A stretch of 64,000 nucleotides of DNA, taken from the NCBI GenBank assembly GCA_902702965.1, contig CACRXP010000065.1, positions 1,274,434 to 1,338,433 of the forward strand. The letters are read 5' to 3'. Positions 1 to 12,149 of the stretch are shown piece by piece. The stretch comes from Spirometra erinaceieuropaei (taxonomy: Eukaryota; Platyhelminthes; Cestoda; Diphyllobothriidea; Diphyllobothriidae). How positions within the stretch are numbered: position 1 is the stretch's first letter; each line of letters starts with the position of its first letter. The notes beneath the pieces are model-generated. The model had not been told where the DNA came from and did not search any database. It saw nothing but the letters and a program-made list of their open reading frames with translations. Both the position numbers and the translations under genes were made by a program.

Positions 1-111
1 GTCCTCGTTTCGTTCCGGCGCATCCCTCTCGTTGTTTGTATCAGTAGCACACGCACAGAGGATATTTTAACTCGAATTTCTCTAAAGGATCATTTTCAAA
101 GGTTATTCTAT

Positions 112-510
112 TTGCGCTGTTATATTTATGCTGTGCCTTGCACAAACATATTTAGTGTACATATAAAACCTGAAGAGCAATCTGGAGTAGTGTATCGCAT
201 TCCGTGTCAAAATTGTCCTTGTAATTACACAGGACAGACTGGACGCATGCTCGGATCGCGCATACATGAACATAAGCTGGCTGTGCGGCGAGCCGACGCA
301 TTGTCACAAGTGGCCGCCCACACCTACGAAATGGGTCACGAGTTTGACTTCGCAGCCACCAAAATAGTCGCCCACGCCGGAAACAAAACAGGCCGAGAAT
401 TGATTGAAGCCTGGGCCTCGGATGAGAACTCGGTCAATCGATTTATCGATCTGGCGCCGGCGTACAGAGCCCTTCGTAGTCACCTCCAGTCGTGCGACGT
501 CGGTCGATGA
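112..510 (+). pseudogene. Penelope-like element, GIY-YIG endonuclease fragment
   Basis: The frame encodes a GIY-YIG endonuclease of the kind found at the C terminus of Penelope-like retroelement polyproteins. Visible marks are GVVYRIPC (the GIY strand), a CxxC-type pair in CQNCPC, NYTGQTGR (the YIG strand), then RIHEHKLAVRRADALSQVAAH and a C-terminal ELIEAW. In PLEs this domain nicks the target so that reverse transcription can be primed. No reverse transcriptase is seen upstream in the 111 available bases, so this is a 5'-truncated copy or one cut by the window edge. The family-like part begins near base 178. The first residues may not belong to the element. Confidence 0.8.
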
Positions 511-640
511 TTGGGTCTACGTGCCTTATAACTGCCGCTTGTCCTGTTTCTGCCACTACCTCTGACGATGGACTCCTGTACGAGTCTGAAAGCTCAGGAT
601 AATAAACGAATTGTTCCGGTGCTCGATTCTTCTTCTTCTT
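511..640 (+). mobile_element. 3' tail of the Penelope-like element
   Basis: This non-coding stretch follows the endonuclease stop. It has the layout of the other PLE tails in the window: a GACGATGG-like block, GAGTCTGAAAGCTCAGG, AATAAA inside ATAATAAACG, GTTCCGGTGCTCGAT, and a final (CTT)n run. The AATAAA can serve as poly(A) signal. The run marks the probable 3' end of the insertion. Confidence 0.65.
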
Positions 641-2790
641 CAAACATATAAAACTGGCAATTACGCAGCGAGAGCCATTTTTGTAGATTCTAAATTTCCC
701 ACTTCTCTGAAAAATTGATATTTCTAAAAGAAGTAACATTACCCCTAATATGCCTTCTATATTTTTAATTCTCTTGAACTTATTTATTAACATAGATATT
801 GGGCTCGCGTACTAGTTTCGATTTGCGAGTGACTAACAGCCATTCATAAATATAGACACCATTCATGAGTTGGGTAACGTACTGCATGCATATTCGAGAG
901 CAAGCATCCCAAGAAATATAAGGGAAAATTGAATGTGTTCTTTGGGAAAAGACACCTATAAGTTTTAATCATTTGGTCTATTCTGCATCTGACGACTTGG
1001 AGATTCGGCGTCGAAAGAACATATCCGACTTTTGACATGCATATGTAAGCTGCGTTTTAGTCCTTCTAGGTGCAGCACGTCCGTATGTTACTTTAAAATT
1101 ATTTTACAATCGCGTGGTCATTATCTGGCACATTTAAAACAATAGGACGTGACTTAAAATGAAGACGTGAACAGGACACTCCTGGGTGGGTGTGGATGAA
1201 TTTAAAATATTTGTGAGGAAACTTCCTGATCCCTCCTCTTCTGAAAACAAAGGATGTTAGTTTTCTTCTGTCAAATGAGCAAAACGTCCCTTCTATATCA
1301 CAATCGTTTGTACGCAACGCTTTTAGTTAAATAAATGCACGCACAACCCAAGGCGTTCTTGTAGAAGTCAACCGTCCTCTGATATGAAGTATCCTTTCTA
1401 AACCGTCGACGAAATACTGTCCGAGTACTCAACCGACACAAAATTTGTCCCTTGGGGCAGCTTGAATCAATAGTCGTTTTTACTACCGGTCTCACAACCT
1501 TACTGCTCCTATAGCCCCACTCACGAGGATCAATCAAGGACACCGGATACAGCAAAGCGTTCACGGAAATGACAAGGTCGCCGTCAAAAACAACGATCTT
1601 CAAAATCGCCCAAAATAATGGGGAAAATTGATGGGCTGACGTTCCTGTTGGTAGAGTGGACATTTGTCTTCGTCACCGGGTTTGCCATTTATATCCCACT
1701 TCTCGCGTGGGTGGCCAGTAGCTCAGACTGCAACCTGCGATCTCCCTACCCAGGAAGGAAGGCAAGACCATATGCACGCAAAGCAGTCGAAACGGAATGG
1801 AACAACTCTCAGTTGGTTGAGCAAATTCTCGCTTATCGTCAAACGGTCAGTCGGCAGTAATACTGTATTCCATATTTTCTTGTGGCGGACACTTAAACGT
1901 CGGAGAAGCAAAAAGGCTCGCTTGGACAGCAAATTTACGTGCTAATTTTGGGAATTTGTGTTTTTGTCAAGAATGCTGTATTTTCGTAGAACTCATGATT
2001 AATTTTAACGTCTTTCTGCGTTTTGACATTTGTTTCCTAAGCACGTGCTTTGCTTAAGATAACGCTTGCATTTTCTGATACTTGCCATTTCCTAAAAATT
2101 CGGTGAAATTGATTACCGTATGCATCTGGTGCCTGCTCTTCCATACTTTGACTGCCGTTTCGTTTCCTATCTGGATTTCCTTATGGAGTTTCTGAGTCAC
2201 TGTTAGAATCTCATGTCCACCTGAGTTGGATAACCAGAGGTTGCACGTTAGTTAGATCAAAAATGCCTCCTTATGTCTCAGGAAGGTGACTGGAGGACTT
2301 AGATTTCTATTAATTGTCCGAGCAAACATTGAACAGTGTGCTAATGACTGTCTAAAATGCCAAAACTCAAAAATGTCCCTCCATTTTCGTATTCTTCATC
2401 AACAACGATTTGCTCACTTCGACTTCACAAACATTGTATTCTGAGGAGCCAGCTCTCGTAAGTCAAAAACTCCAGCACATAACCGCTCCGTTACTTGGGG
2501 TTGGTCGACAGCCAATCTATCGTTTGACTTTCATTGTCACGGAGGGGTACAAGCGAAAGTTCGACGAAAGCATTTCTGCAAAAATTGTATGCGATGAACG
2601 CAAACATCTAAGCATAATCTGCTTATACCTAGCTAGTCACATCCATGCACCCGCATCGCCATGGCCTGCTAAAATTTTGTAAAGGAAATCAAGCTATTTG
2701 GACGGTTAAATTTGCGCTCCCAGGACATGAACAGGTAGAGAATTGGGTGACGAAATCTTGGCTTCTATGGTTAAGAGAACCTATGGTGTC
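641..2790. other. No recognised gene
   Basis: AT-rich DNA with only short open frames in conflicting directions. A stretch at 2410-2470 resembles the LINE segment that reads YTEEPAF further on, but the match is too short to call. A frame at 1618-1860 has a hydrophobic stretch but no family I recognise. Confidence 0.4.
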
Positions 2791-2796
2791 ATTGAA

Positions 2797-3010
2797 GTGC
2801 TCCCTGGCAGCCGTCTCGCCCTTCCCCGCCTCCGGTCTTCTTGGCTTTTTCTTGACATCGGTTGCAGGCGGGATGTGGGGAAGAGAGAGTGCGGTAGATG
2901 CTGCGCAAGTCTGATATCACTGTAAACTAATTAGCGCGCAAGACACCGGGTCTGCTGCACCTTGCTGTGTTGCACACAGTGGGCATCGTCGGAATCGACG
3001 GTTGAACTGT
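2797..3010. repeat. Dispersed repeat, family R1 (copy 1)
   Basis: The block runs from CGCCTCCGGTCTTCTTGG, through GAGAGTGCGGTAGATGCTGC and GCAAGTCT..ACTGTAAACTAATT, to a segment near 2970-3002 reading CACACAGTGGGCATCGTCGG. The same order recurs at 49620-49822, a shortened copy lies at 50075-50200, and the last part alone occurs at 40372-40420. Copies differ by many substitutions. This is a dispersed, probably retroposed, sequence with no coding signal that I recognise. Confidence 0.6.
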
Positions 3011-3019
3011 CGGAAGCCG

Positions 3020-6000
3020 TCTATTCGCTGGTAACGGCAGATTCCTTCCACTCTAGTCAGGCGATGGACGCTGTTATATCGCCACGTAAAACGCATCTCG
3101 CTATCTAGCTTCTGGTGGCTTGATTTTCGACACATAGACTGTGCTATGTTGTCTATGCAGGGGCTGCAAATATTCCGTTTTTGTGTTTTTAAGAGCATTC
3201 CTTTTAGCCGGTGACGTGACGTTTCGCATAAGTTATCACTAAAACCCGTGTGGTGATCCGAGAGGGGCGCTTTGCATGTAATAGGGACAGACTGCCCTGG
3301 AGGGGCAGGGGTATGTGCGACCGGAGGGGTCCACGGTATCGCCTTGCTTTGAACTGCAGGTGACTCCCCGAGTGAGAGCGGGGAGGCGCGGAGGTCAACC
3401 GGTGCGCCGACACAGCACCACTTGTGACTTTTTCGAGGGTGATCAGCTTGTCGGAGTGGTGGTCGGTCATGACTGACGGTGTTATCGCTGCGAGCGGTTG
3501 TGCGCCGGACTCAGACCGCAGCTGCCCAAGTTGTCGAAAGAATTTTCTAATCTCCTTTTCCCCACCGCGGCCAGCAGATGCTCGGACAACCTGTATCCCG
3601 ATAGCCGTCAGTCATCTCACCATAGCTGCCGTTCACTTTCCCAGTTATAATTATTCGGCTTTTGAGTTAAGCGACCGTTTTGGTTGGGATCTGAATATAT
3701 GACTCGCAGACTTAAGACAACCTAAGAGATCCAGCTTCCTCCCTCTGCTCCTGATCGAAGCTGTGGAGCAACCGCATGTCTGATTTCTGGCAAGCGAAAG
3801 ACCCCATTAAACTGCTTTTCCAGTTAGACCAAATTACTACTGAAATTCTCGAATATATGTTAGGAAAGTTTGTGCCGCACTTGAATGATATGAACAGGCT
3901 CCCAGTCGTCACTTGAAGTTAGGCTTCAGACTCGAACAGCCAATCTTGTATGAAAATGAAACCTTTGATTTAGAGCCCTGGTTTTAAATGAGTGCATAGT
4001 GGTTTTATAAAGAGATAAGGCGTTTCCGGAATACATTTCCCGGACACTACCGTGTCAGTCCAGGTAGTAAAATTTCGAATTCAACTTGATCAATTTTTTT
4101 AAAACAGCCTATGGAAAACAGAAAGCGCAATATAGGCGAATACATTCATCGCAAAATGTGGCACAGTCACCAGCCTCCCTGATTCACCCCCGGCCCCCCA
4201 CCTCTGAACTACTGCAATTACGCCGGATAGATGTGCTGTACAGTCGATTTTTTCTAGTCTCCAACTCGCAAGACAAGGCAATTTCAGTTTGAGAGGCTTT
4301 CCTGCCGTCTAGCTTAGCTCAAAATTCACGAGCTTGGACGTATACTAAGATAGACTGTATTACCCTGTCTGACAGCAGACCCCAAGTTTCAACTTCGTCC
4401 TGTGATCCACAAGACATCAAAATTACAGAAATTACGGATTATAAAATGAGTAGGCCGCATTATTAGAACGTAAACTATATGAAACTCCATCAGGCCCAAC
4501 GCAAAACATACGAGATTCCGGACACGTGTTTATTAGGTTTCCTGCTACTGGCTGATGCAGAGAAGAGAAATTTGGCTAGTGATTAAGTCTCTCAGCTTCA
4601 CAATGTCTTTCCGCGCCATCCCAGTTATCAGCTCTAAACTTCAGTCCATTTTTCACAGTTAGTCACCCTGGGTGTTAACGCGCCGCATTTAGTGCCCAAA
4701 ACAGTAGCAAGTTCGAGATCACCGCTATTACAGGCGGTCTTTCAGTAAATTCCAGGCGATAGACAGAGTTCGAATTGGGGTTTGGTTATGGTTAGAGTTA
4801 GGACACAGAAGCAGCTGCTCCCCGAAACTTAGCGCGAGATCAGCTGTAGTATCAGAAACCCTTAGTCCCATGTCAAACCGGTTAAACGAATGCACAAATA
4901 ACTCACAAGCTTCGAACTTCCTAAAGAAGTTGACCATGTAATTTATGACTGAACATACCTTCACTTCATTGTCCTTGCAACTTGACTGGCACAAATAGTA
5001 GAACATCTTGAAAAGTTCTTCAGTCTCAAGTTGATTAAAAGTAACGTTCACCGGTAGGACCTGAACGGAGGATAGGTTCAAGGTTGCCCTTTACCTTTAT
5101 ATAGTGTGAAGTTGACGAGCGGCATTGACGTGATGCTATGTACTCCTAATCAAGGTCATCGGGGCATGAGCCTGAGTCCGATGAGTGGCCAGCTATACGT
5201 GATCAAAAGTTGGCGCGTGGCTAACTGGTTATGATGACTAAGGCAGAGATGAAATTTTCAGTCACCCTGCCTCCTTCCCATAGACTGAAGAGGAGATAGC
5301 ACTAATATGCGGCAACAAATCTATGGGAATTCCAAACTTCTCTGACCGGTTGCTTTGGGGTTCCGTTTCGAGATTTATAAACTGCAACAAGTTACGATAA
5401 AAGTATGCAATACCGTTTCATCATTAAAAAATTTAAGAGTCGCGGGGAAGAACTTTTAGATTTTGGTATGTGGGGTATGAAGACCGATGTGGGGCAGGTT
5501 AATTTCTCATTGCAAAGTAACCAATTCTCAAATGGGTCATCCAGGCATTTGTAGCAACATCCCTGAGTATGAGGAGTGTTTTTCGGTCTACGGGAGCAGC
5601 AAGTGAATTGTATCTTATTAGGACAAGATAAATGCTTAGAATTTCGCGCGTTTCTGCGTTCCGTATCCCTGCGTTGGCAACATTTTGTCTCCCCAACCAG
5701 ATATTCAGAGGTGTGCCCCAGACGGTGCATAAATTCGGACCTAGTAGGCACGCTATAGCGTGGTTTAATGCATAATTTTCGCCCTCAGGTTCGCTTGGTA
5801 AATTTGGCATCACACGCTATCTTCAAGTCTAACCATCGTTCATTTGCGATATTGCAGTCCTGCTCGTTTCCTGCTCCCCCCACCTCCCCTTCGCCGACAG
5901 GCATTACTGGTTTACTAGATCTAACAACATAAAATATTAATCAGAATTCAAGCCTCAACTGCGCTGTTCGAGACGAGTCCTTGGGCATGCCTCCTTCGTC

Positions 6001-7060
6001 GAATTCGTGCACTTAGGTTGTAACGAAAAGGCCAGTTCGGCGGTCAACGAAAACAATTCAACACAGGCCAATTCGAAAAAGCAGAACTGAAATTACCATG
6101 CCCAGTAAAGTTAACGCCACCCTTGTCCGGAAAGGCCTGGAATTTCAGCTGACTCAAATGCAGTGTAGCATTCCTGCTGCCATGGAGAAAAATCTCCCAG
6201 CCGGTGGAACACGAATAGTAATTGCCCGCACGGACAAGCACATTTTTGGGGGTCTCGCCTGAAACAGAGAAATAGCCTGTGATCAGAGGAAAATAACCAA
6301 AAAGTTAAAGTCCACAAAGGCCTAAATTACAAGCTCTTTGGATGGCAAAAGGTGTGGGCAAAGGAAAGCAAAGAAACGCGTTTGCAGCAAAATCTAAAAT
6401 AACAAAATATTGAAAAGAAATAAGAGTAAAAAAACGAGAGTTTGTTATTTCTTATCGGATGGCAGGAAATTTCCATCAAAAGTGCATTTTAGGTCAATTC
6501 CTTTTGTATTTTCTCTCCATAGCGTACAGTTTATCCACCTAATCAGGGATATTTTTGAATAAACTTATGAATAAATGTCGTGCAGTTAAATGTGTGAATT
6601 TTCGAAACAATCTTCGGTTGGCCACGGAAATATGGGCTCTCTTATTAGAAGCCGTCTTGCCCCAGGTTCCGGAGGAGTTACAGTTGGTGATAGGTTTAGG
6701 GTTACGATTAGAGCACATGAATATATTTCTGTGAGGCCACCTGCAGTATATGGGCCCTTATTGTCCTGTTCGACTGTTTTGTCGTACACACATGGTTAAA
6801 AACGCCTGAGGAAATAACAACATTAACTATGCTAACTGGAAACTGGTACATTTGCCTGTAAGACAGATGCGGTAGAACGTTCAATGCATAAGGAATTGCA
6901 GAAGCAAAGATTGTTCAAAATTCCCTTAAGTGTCCTTTATATCTCTTGGGCTCTAATAACCTGAGAACGCTATATTACTCGAACGAAAACAATTGACCAC
7001 CGTCTTAAATTATTTATTAGCCGCCACATTGCAATGATTAGTTTTCACTTAGCAGATGTG
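3020..7060. other. No recognised gene; two telomere-like patches
   Basis: No coding region could be supported. Degenerate TTAGGG-type motifs occur near 4775-4805 (GGTTATGGTTAGAGTTAGG) and 6672-6712 (GGTTTAGGGTTACGATTAG). Open frames here are short and without family signal. Confidence 0.35.
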
Positions 7061-7064
7061 TCCG

Positions 7065-8025
7065 TCTTAACTCGTGGATTTTGTTGACAATGAAGGGAAA
7101 TTAAAATCAACAGTACAGGGTGGAAATAGATTCTTAGTCGATCAGTTTGCCTTCAAAGCTGTCATTAATTCAGGCACGCCGGGATGCGGGCCTTAAAATA
7201 CGCTTCTTTTCGACTATCTGCAAAAACCACACTAGGTAAAAAGTAATTACTTAAGAAGCGTGCATTTTTTCTACTAATTTTTAATGCCTTATAAACTCAA
7301 ACATATTTTGCAGTGAGCATGCACACAAATATTATTCATTATTCTAATTTGGTAGAAAATCGCGTGTTCTTTAAGGTTCATTTTTCAGGAAAGAATATTT
7401 TAGACTTTAAAAATTCCGTAATTAGGAGGTTTGATTGGACCGTGAAAAAGCACTTGAGTCGAGTCAGATAAATCCACATATTAATGTCTTTTATGAAACA
7501 CACAAAAAAGACCACGTTTCTTATGCAGTCTAGAGGTTCTTATGAATATCTGCCTTCCAGCACCGGGGATTTGTTTATTTTGCAACATGGGAAGTAAACA
7601 GCCTGACGACTTGAAATCCCTAACGTAAATGCGACGGCAGATCGGGTTCAAAATTATTGGAGACTGAAAAAAGTCTTAAATCTGAGGGATATTCCTTTTA
7701 CGAGTCTGAACCCTGAAGGTGGCCTGACTGCCCATCAAACGGGGACGAGGACCAATATTTATATGCATTTTGTTATAAAAAATGGGTTAATAATGACATC
7801 TAAAATCAATAAAAAATGCAGACTACTTAAGTAATCATTTTTGCAAAGCTCGGGTTTTGCCGGCAACTGGAAGATCATTAAATATGCGGCTGTCTGATGG
7901 GTCCGGAACGCATTGGGACTAGACTGACTACTAATAAATAGTTATCCCAGCTTAGGTAGTCTGTCTCAACCATAAAAATATTACAGAATTTCGGTAAACA
8001 TTAAATGAGATCGGCCACTGACTGG
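7065..8025. mobile_element. Fold-back element FB1, decayed copy F
   Basis: Diverged member of the roughly 1-kb inverted-repeat family. The left arm shows GCTTCTTTTCGACTATCTGC and ACTTAAGAAGCGTGCATTTT. The right arm mirrors it with AATCAATAAAAAATGCAGAC, ACTTAAGTAATCATTTTTGC and finally GAATTTCGGTAAACATTAAA. The loop has GCAGATCGGGTTCAAAATTA, which places this copy in the same loop orientation as copy A. The ends are too eroded to fix a target duplication. Confidence 0.6.
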
Positions 8026-9100
8026 ATACGCAAAATGGTGTTATTACGAGTCCACAAAAAATTACGGAAGTGATTCACAGTTTCATAGTTTGTTCCCCTA
8101 AGAAATTGGATGCATAACGAGGCAAGCACAAACTTGTAAACTGTATCCATACCCTTCTATCAGAAGAGGAGGCTATCTTCGATTCTGTCTCACAAAACTT
8201 AAAATACGAGGGGAGTGGAGTTTAATGCTCAAATTTCAGGCGCATGTTTATAATACTTACCAAGTGTAATCTTATAGAAGAGGTCGCAACGCTTTATGTC
8301 CAATATCAACTGTATTTATAGAGATCGATAAAAGAATACTCATTTGTGATCGTAAGTCAGAAAATACCCAGATAATGCAGATGATTTCATTAGACCAATT
8401 GACGGATGGCTATGCGGCGGATAATCAGTTTAATTTTAATAGGGAAAATCCCAATGCGACAAGCATTACTACATCAGAGCTGTAGGTAAAAGCAATTTGT
8501 CCAAATGGTATCATAAGCCAAATTATCTTCTATCATCCTTTGATGTGTACTTTGTGGCTTGTAACGGTGCGCTCAAGGTGCGACGCACTATAACCGCAAC
8601 AGTCCTACCGTCACGTGCGACGATGTCCACCTAGCGCTCTATAGTCTAGCAAGTGCAGGACGATGAATTGCTCGTAACTTAGTCTTATAGTGATAGCAGA
8701 CCTGTTCAAAATGGTGACACGACTAAGGCGTGACGATCGGGGACGGACTCAGTGGTTGACAAAATTGAAGCGTCCGACAACACGTGCCACACACTGCCTA
8801 GTTCCCGCGAAGTGTACCGAATTTTCAGAAAAAGCTGAGGCTTGAACACCACCTAAATGGGCATGTCACGAGGGCCATATTTAGAAGGGGCCACCAGGCC
8901 TATCTCTGCGTCCTGAAATAACTTAATTACCCAGTCAGTTAGCAACCTTTCAAGCCACGATTTTCAGCTCTTCGTGGCGATTTCACAACGCGTTAGGATT
9001 TTTACAATGAGAACTGAGCAGATGGCCGCAGGAGAAGATTCCATAAGGTTCACATCTCTCTTCCCACTCTCATGCATCAGTCCGAGCCGGTGTGTGGGCC
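8026..9100. other. No recognised gene
   Basis: Moderately AT-rich sequence with no open frame of interest, no repeat that I could match in the window and no RNA-gene signature. Confidence 0.35.
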
Positions 9101-9660
9101 ATGTGAGAAGACACGAGTAAAAGCAAGTGGCCGCGCCCACGCATTCCAACACCCGCCCCCCCCCCTTCTCCCTCGATCTGTGGCACTATTTATGGGATGC
9201 GCAGACTCAGAACAGCCTGGCAACCGCGTGCCACGGGCCACAATCTGACCGCAGTTTTTTGGCCCAGCGCCTCTACAGCTCCGTCTGCTTTTTGGGGCCC
9301 CAGAGCACCTGCCGCAGTCGTCCGCGGAACAGTTTGTGCTCTTACACAGAAACTTTGCCATGGTGAAGGTACGACTGGCAAGCAGCGTGACGGATGACAA
9401 CTAGGCAGACAACTGGAGTACTTCCAAGTTGCGTCTGGCTTTTTGGTTTTTAAACTTTAGAGACGGACGAGTGCGTCGGACAGGATCAGGGCGGCTGCTG
9501 CAGCCTGCATCGGTTTGCGTCCGCGTTCTCACCCGAGGCGGGACTTCGAGAGGTGGACAACCCCACCTTGGTGAGAGCGCACAACCTCAGCAACGTGGGC
9601 GGTCAACTCGCCCACCTTCGCCAGGCTCCGACCAGTCGCACACGTAGTGCAGATTTTTTG
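9100..9660 (+). promoter_or_regulatory. GC-rich island with a possible first exon
   Basis: The G+C content rises sharply here compared with both flanks, and CpG is frequent. Within it, CTTTGCCATGG places an ATG at 9360 in a good Kozak context. The reading is M-V-K, followed at once by a donor-like GTACGA at 9369. A short first exon opening a spliced plus-strand gene is possible. No second exon was identified and the fold-back element starting at 9756 follows closely. The island could equally be a fragment of a GC-rich repeat. Confidence 0.25.
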
Positions 9661-9755
9661 CCAATTTAGGGCTCATTAAAGTTTTGCTTGAAGGCGTTGC
9701 AGAATCCTTCCTCTTACAGGCATGTTTCGAGGCATAACGGTCACATGGCCATTTA

Positions 9756-10751
9756 CAGTAGATGTGCTAACTCATGTAATATCAACCAAAATTTCGAAAT
9801 GCGTTCTCGTTTCGAAAAGATAAATTAGGTAATGTTGTAAACCTAATCATAATGCAGCATAAATCTATAATGATCCAGTTACCTCAGAGTGTCGGCTTTC
9901 GAAAGAACTTATTTTCGGCTGCATGCAAGATCTATACTCTGCAAAAATGACTACTTAATTAGCATGCAATTTTATCATTGATTTTCGATGCCCTTGAAAA
10001 TGCAATTATATCTCATGAAAAACATGCATAAAAATATTCATTCTTTTAATTATTCGATAGAAAATCATGTCTTCTTCCAATTTCATACTCAAAAGAAGAG
10101 TATAATTCGGTTTTAAAAAAATTTCCAATTGTGAGATTTTTAATACCTTTAAAAAGCCGCTCATGAAACGTCATGTATCTGCATTTACGAATGTGGCTTG
10201 TAAAGGTAACAATATTGCTCAAACCCACTGCTTACTTTTATGAACCTCATATGGTCTCCCCTTAACACCGTAGAGAAATGCATAGTTTTCTGTACACGGA
10301 AAATATACAGCTTGTAGTTTTGAAACCCTGAATGGAAGTGTAACAGCAGGTCGGGTTCAAAATTATTCGGGAATTAGAAAAGGTTTTTTTTAAACCGAAT
10401 TATACTCTTCTGTTGAGTATGAAATTGGAAGAAGACGTGATTTTCTACCGAGAAAGTAAACGAATGAATATTTTTATGCATGCTTTCCATGAAATAAAAT
10501 TGAATTTTCAAGGTCATCGAAAATCAATGAGAAAATTGCATGCTATATAAATAGTCATTTTTTGCAGAGTATAAATCTTGTATGCAACCGAAAATAAGTT
10601 TTTTTCGAAAGCCGACACACTGAGGTAACTGAATCATTATATATTTATTCTACGTCATGATTAGTTTTACAACACTACTTAATTTATCTTTTCGAAACGA
10701 GAACGCATTTCGAAATTTTGGTTGATATTTCACGAGTTAACACATCTACTG
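9756..10751. mobile_element. Fold-back element FB1, copy A (TA target duplication)
   Basis: A 996-bp element with long inverted arms, about 9756-10118 and 10388-10751, around a loop of about 270 bp. The ends read CAGTAGATGTGCTAACTC and, in reverse complement, CAGTAGATGTGTTAACTC. Both sides are flanked by TA (9754-9755 and 10752-10753), the duplication typical of Tc1/mariner-type movement. Characteristic arm blocks are CGTTCTCGTTTCGAAAAGAT and GTCGGCTTTCGAAAG. There is no coding capacity, so it is non-autonomous. The arms are nearly identical and could fold into one long hairpin. Confidence 0.85.
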
Positions 10752-10913
10752 TACGTTCTTAAAGATTCTCAAAAGTCGAGCTAGGGCTCCGTTGCGACCG
10801 CGAATATCCTGACAGTGCGCTCACTGATGTAGTTACAGGACCTGCTGTCTTGAGATTAAATGTACACTCCTCGCAGGCAGTCGCGTGGTGACCAGACATA
10901 TGCACTGAATGAA

Positions 10914-11200
10914 GTTCTGACAAAGACTAAGGGGCCCGGGATTGCCATTTCTGGTTTAATCGCTGCTGTCTGCCAGCCCTACCCAACCCCGCCTTCGCAA
11001 GACCAAGGATTTGCGTTGGTTTCTTTGGTTATTTAGAGTTAATTAGTCCAACGCCCCGTCCATTGAGACACAGGTCTGCTGTGCTATCAACTGCGGATGA
11101 AAACATTGATTTACAACCAGATTACGTGAAAAGCTCGTCTCGTTATACCTTAGGGTTTGGCCTAGGTTACGTATTATAATCTGCGAACTTAAATAAGTTA
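10914..11200 (+). repeat. Dispersed repeat, family R2 (copy 1)
   Basis: Contains GACAAAGACTAAGGGGCC, then GCCATTTCTGG, CTGCCAGCCCTACCCAACCC and, further on, AAAGCTCGTCTCG. The same order returns at 11698-11960, in part at 11520-11660, on the other strand near 25680-25830, and in part near 57800-57905. Non-coding. Its class is unknown. Confidence 0.55.
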
Positions 11201-11697
11201 TGGATTTGTTTTAGCAGCCAACACTAAGTTTGAGTGAGACTTTAAACCTCTTATGATTACCAGGATACCATTCCCCTGGTATCGCAGACAGCTGTAAGAG
11301 TATGCCCGCGAAAACGGAATACAACTGGACATTAAGTTTAATCATCTGCCATAAACTAGTCAGTTTTCAAGAAAAATGTTTAAACTTCGATGTTGTAGTG
11401 GATGTATTCCTGGCAATTAGACTGATGGTTAGACGTTCGACTAATGCTGATCAGAACAACAACTTCCTTATTGGATCACCCGAAATTCTAACTCGGGATA
11501 TTTGTTCATTGAGTGAGTCACTCTACCATTGGGCCAGGGGCCCGCTGTCTTTCCGGTTGTAATCGGAAATACTAATTGAGGTAGATGAGCACTTACCAAT
11601 CGGGTTGCGAAATACGCTGACCCGGTGTACCTTGGAGCTCAAATTAGAGTCCTCCAAAATAGTCGCACATTGAATAGTAGTATAGGTAGATAGGGTG

Positions 11698-11960
11698 GTG
11701 TCGACAAAGACAAGGGGACTGGAATGCCAATTTCTGACTTATTATCCGCCATCATCCAGCCATACCCAACCCCAGATTTGGCAGCCCTTGAGTCTCGATT
11801 CTGCGACCAGTTTATTAGAAGATCAACACCCTAAGCATTAAGTTAAAGGCCCGTTGTGTTGTTGGTTGTTATCGGACACATTAATGCTGGAAGCGGGGTG
11901 CTAATCGATCACTCTGCAAGACGCTCGTCCCGCCGTGACCTGGAGGTCAATATCGCGCCC
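11698..11960 (+). repeat. Dispersed repeat, family R2 (copy 2)
   Basis: Begins GACAAAGACAAGGGGACTGG and continues through TTATTATCCGCCATCATCCA, GCCATACCCAACCCC and GGCCCGTTGTG to CTCGTCCCGCCGTGACCTGG. The end part is also duplicated just upstream at 11520-11660 (GGCCCGCTGTC...GGTGTACCTTGGAGC). The local region 10.9-12.0 kb is therefore a small cluster of this family. Confidence 0.6.
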
Positions 11961-12149
11961 AACCAGAAGCTGCACAACGGCTAACAATAACAGCAGAATA
12001 ATAGTACCGGCAGCGACAAAGCCATTTCCACCTCAGTAACCATCATAAGCCACTCATATTGAAGCTAAGGTCTTGAAACTGCTAGTACACGTAATACGTG
12101 GCAGTATCCAGTTATCAGAGAGCAGGCGGAAAATAAAGTTTACGGCAGG

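Noticed and set aside
2410..2682. Possible LINE fragment (LYSEEPAL)
   Set aside because: Only about eight residues recall the YTEEPAF segment of the CR1-like element and no RT motif follows.
5392..5813. Two overlapping minus-strand frames of 104-119 codons, Cys-rich
   Set aside because: No recognisable domain and no splice context. The frames overlap each other in different phases.
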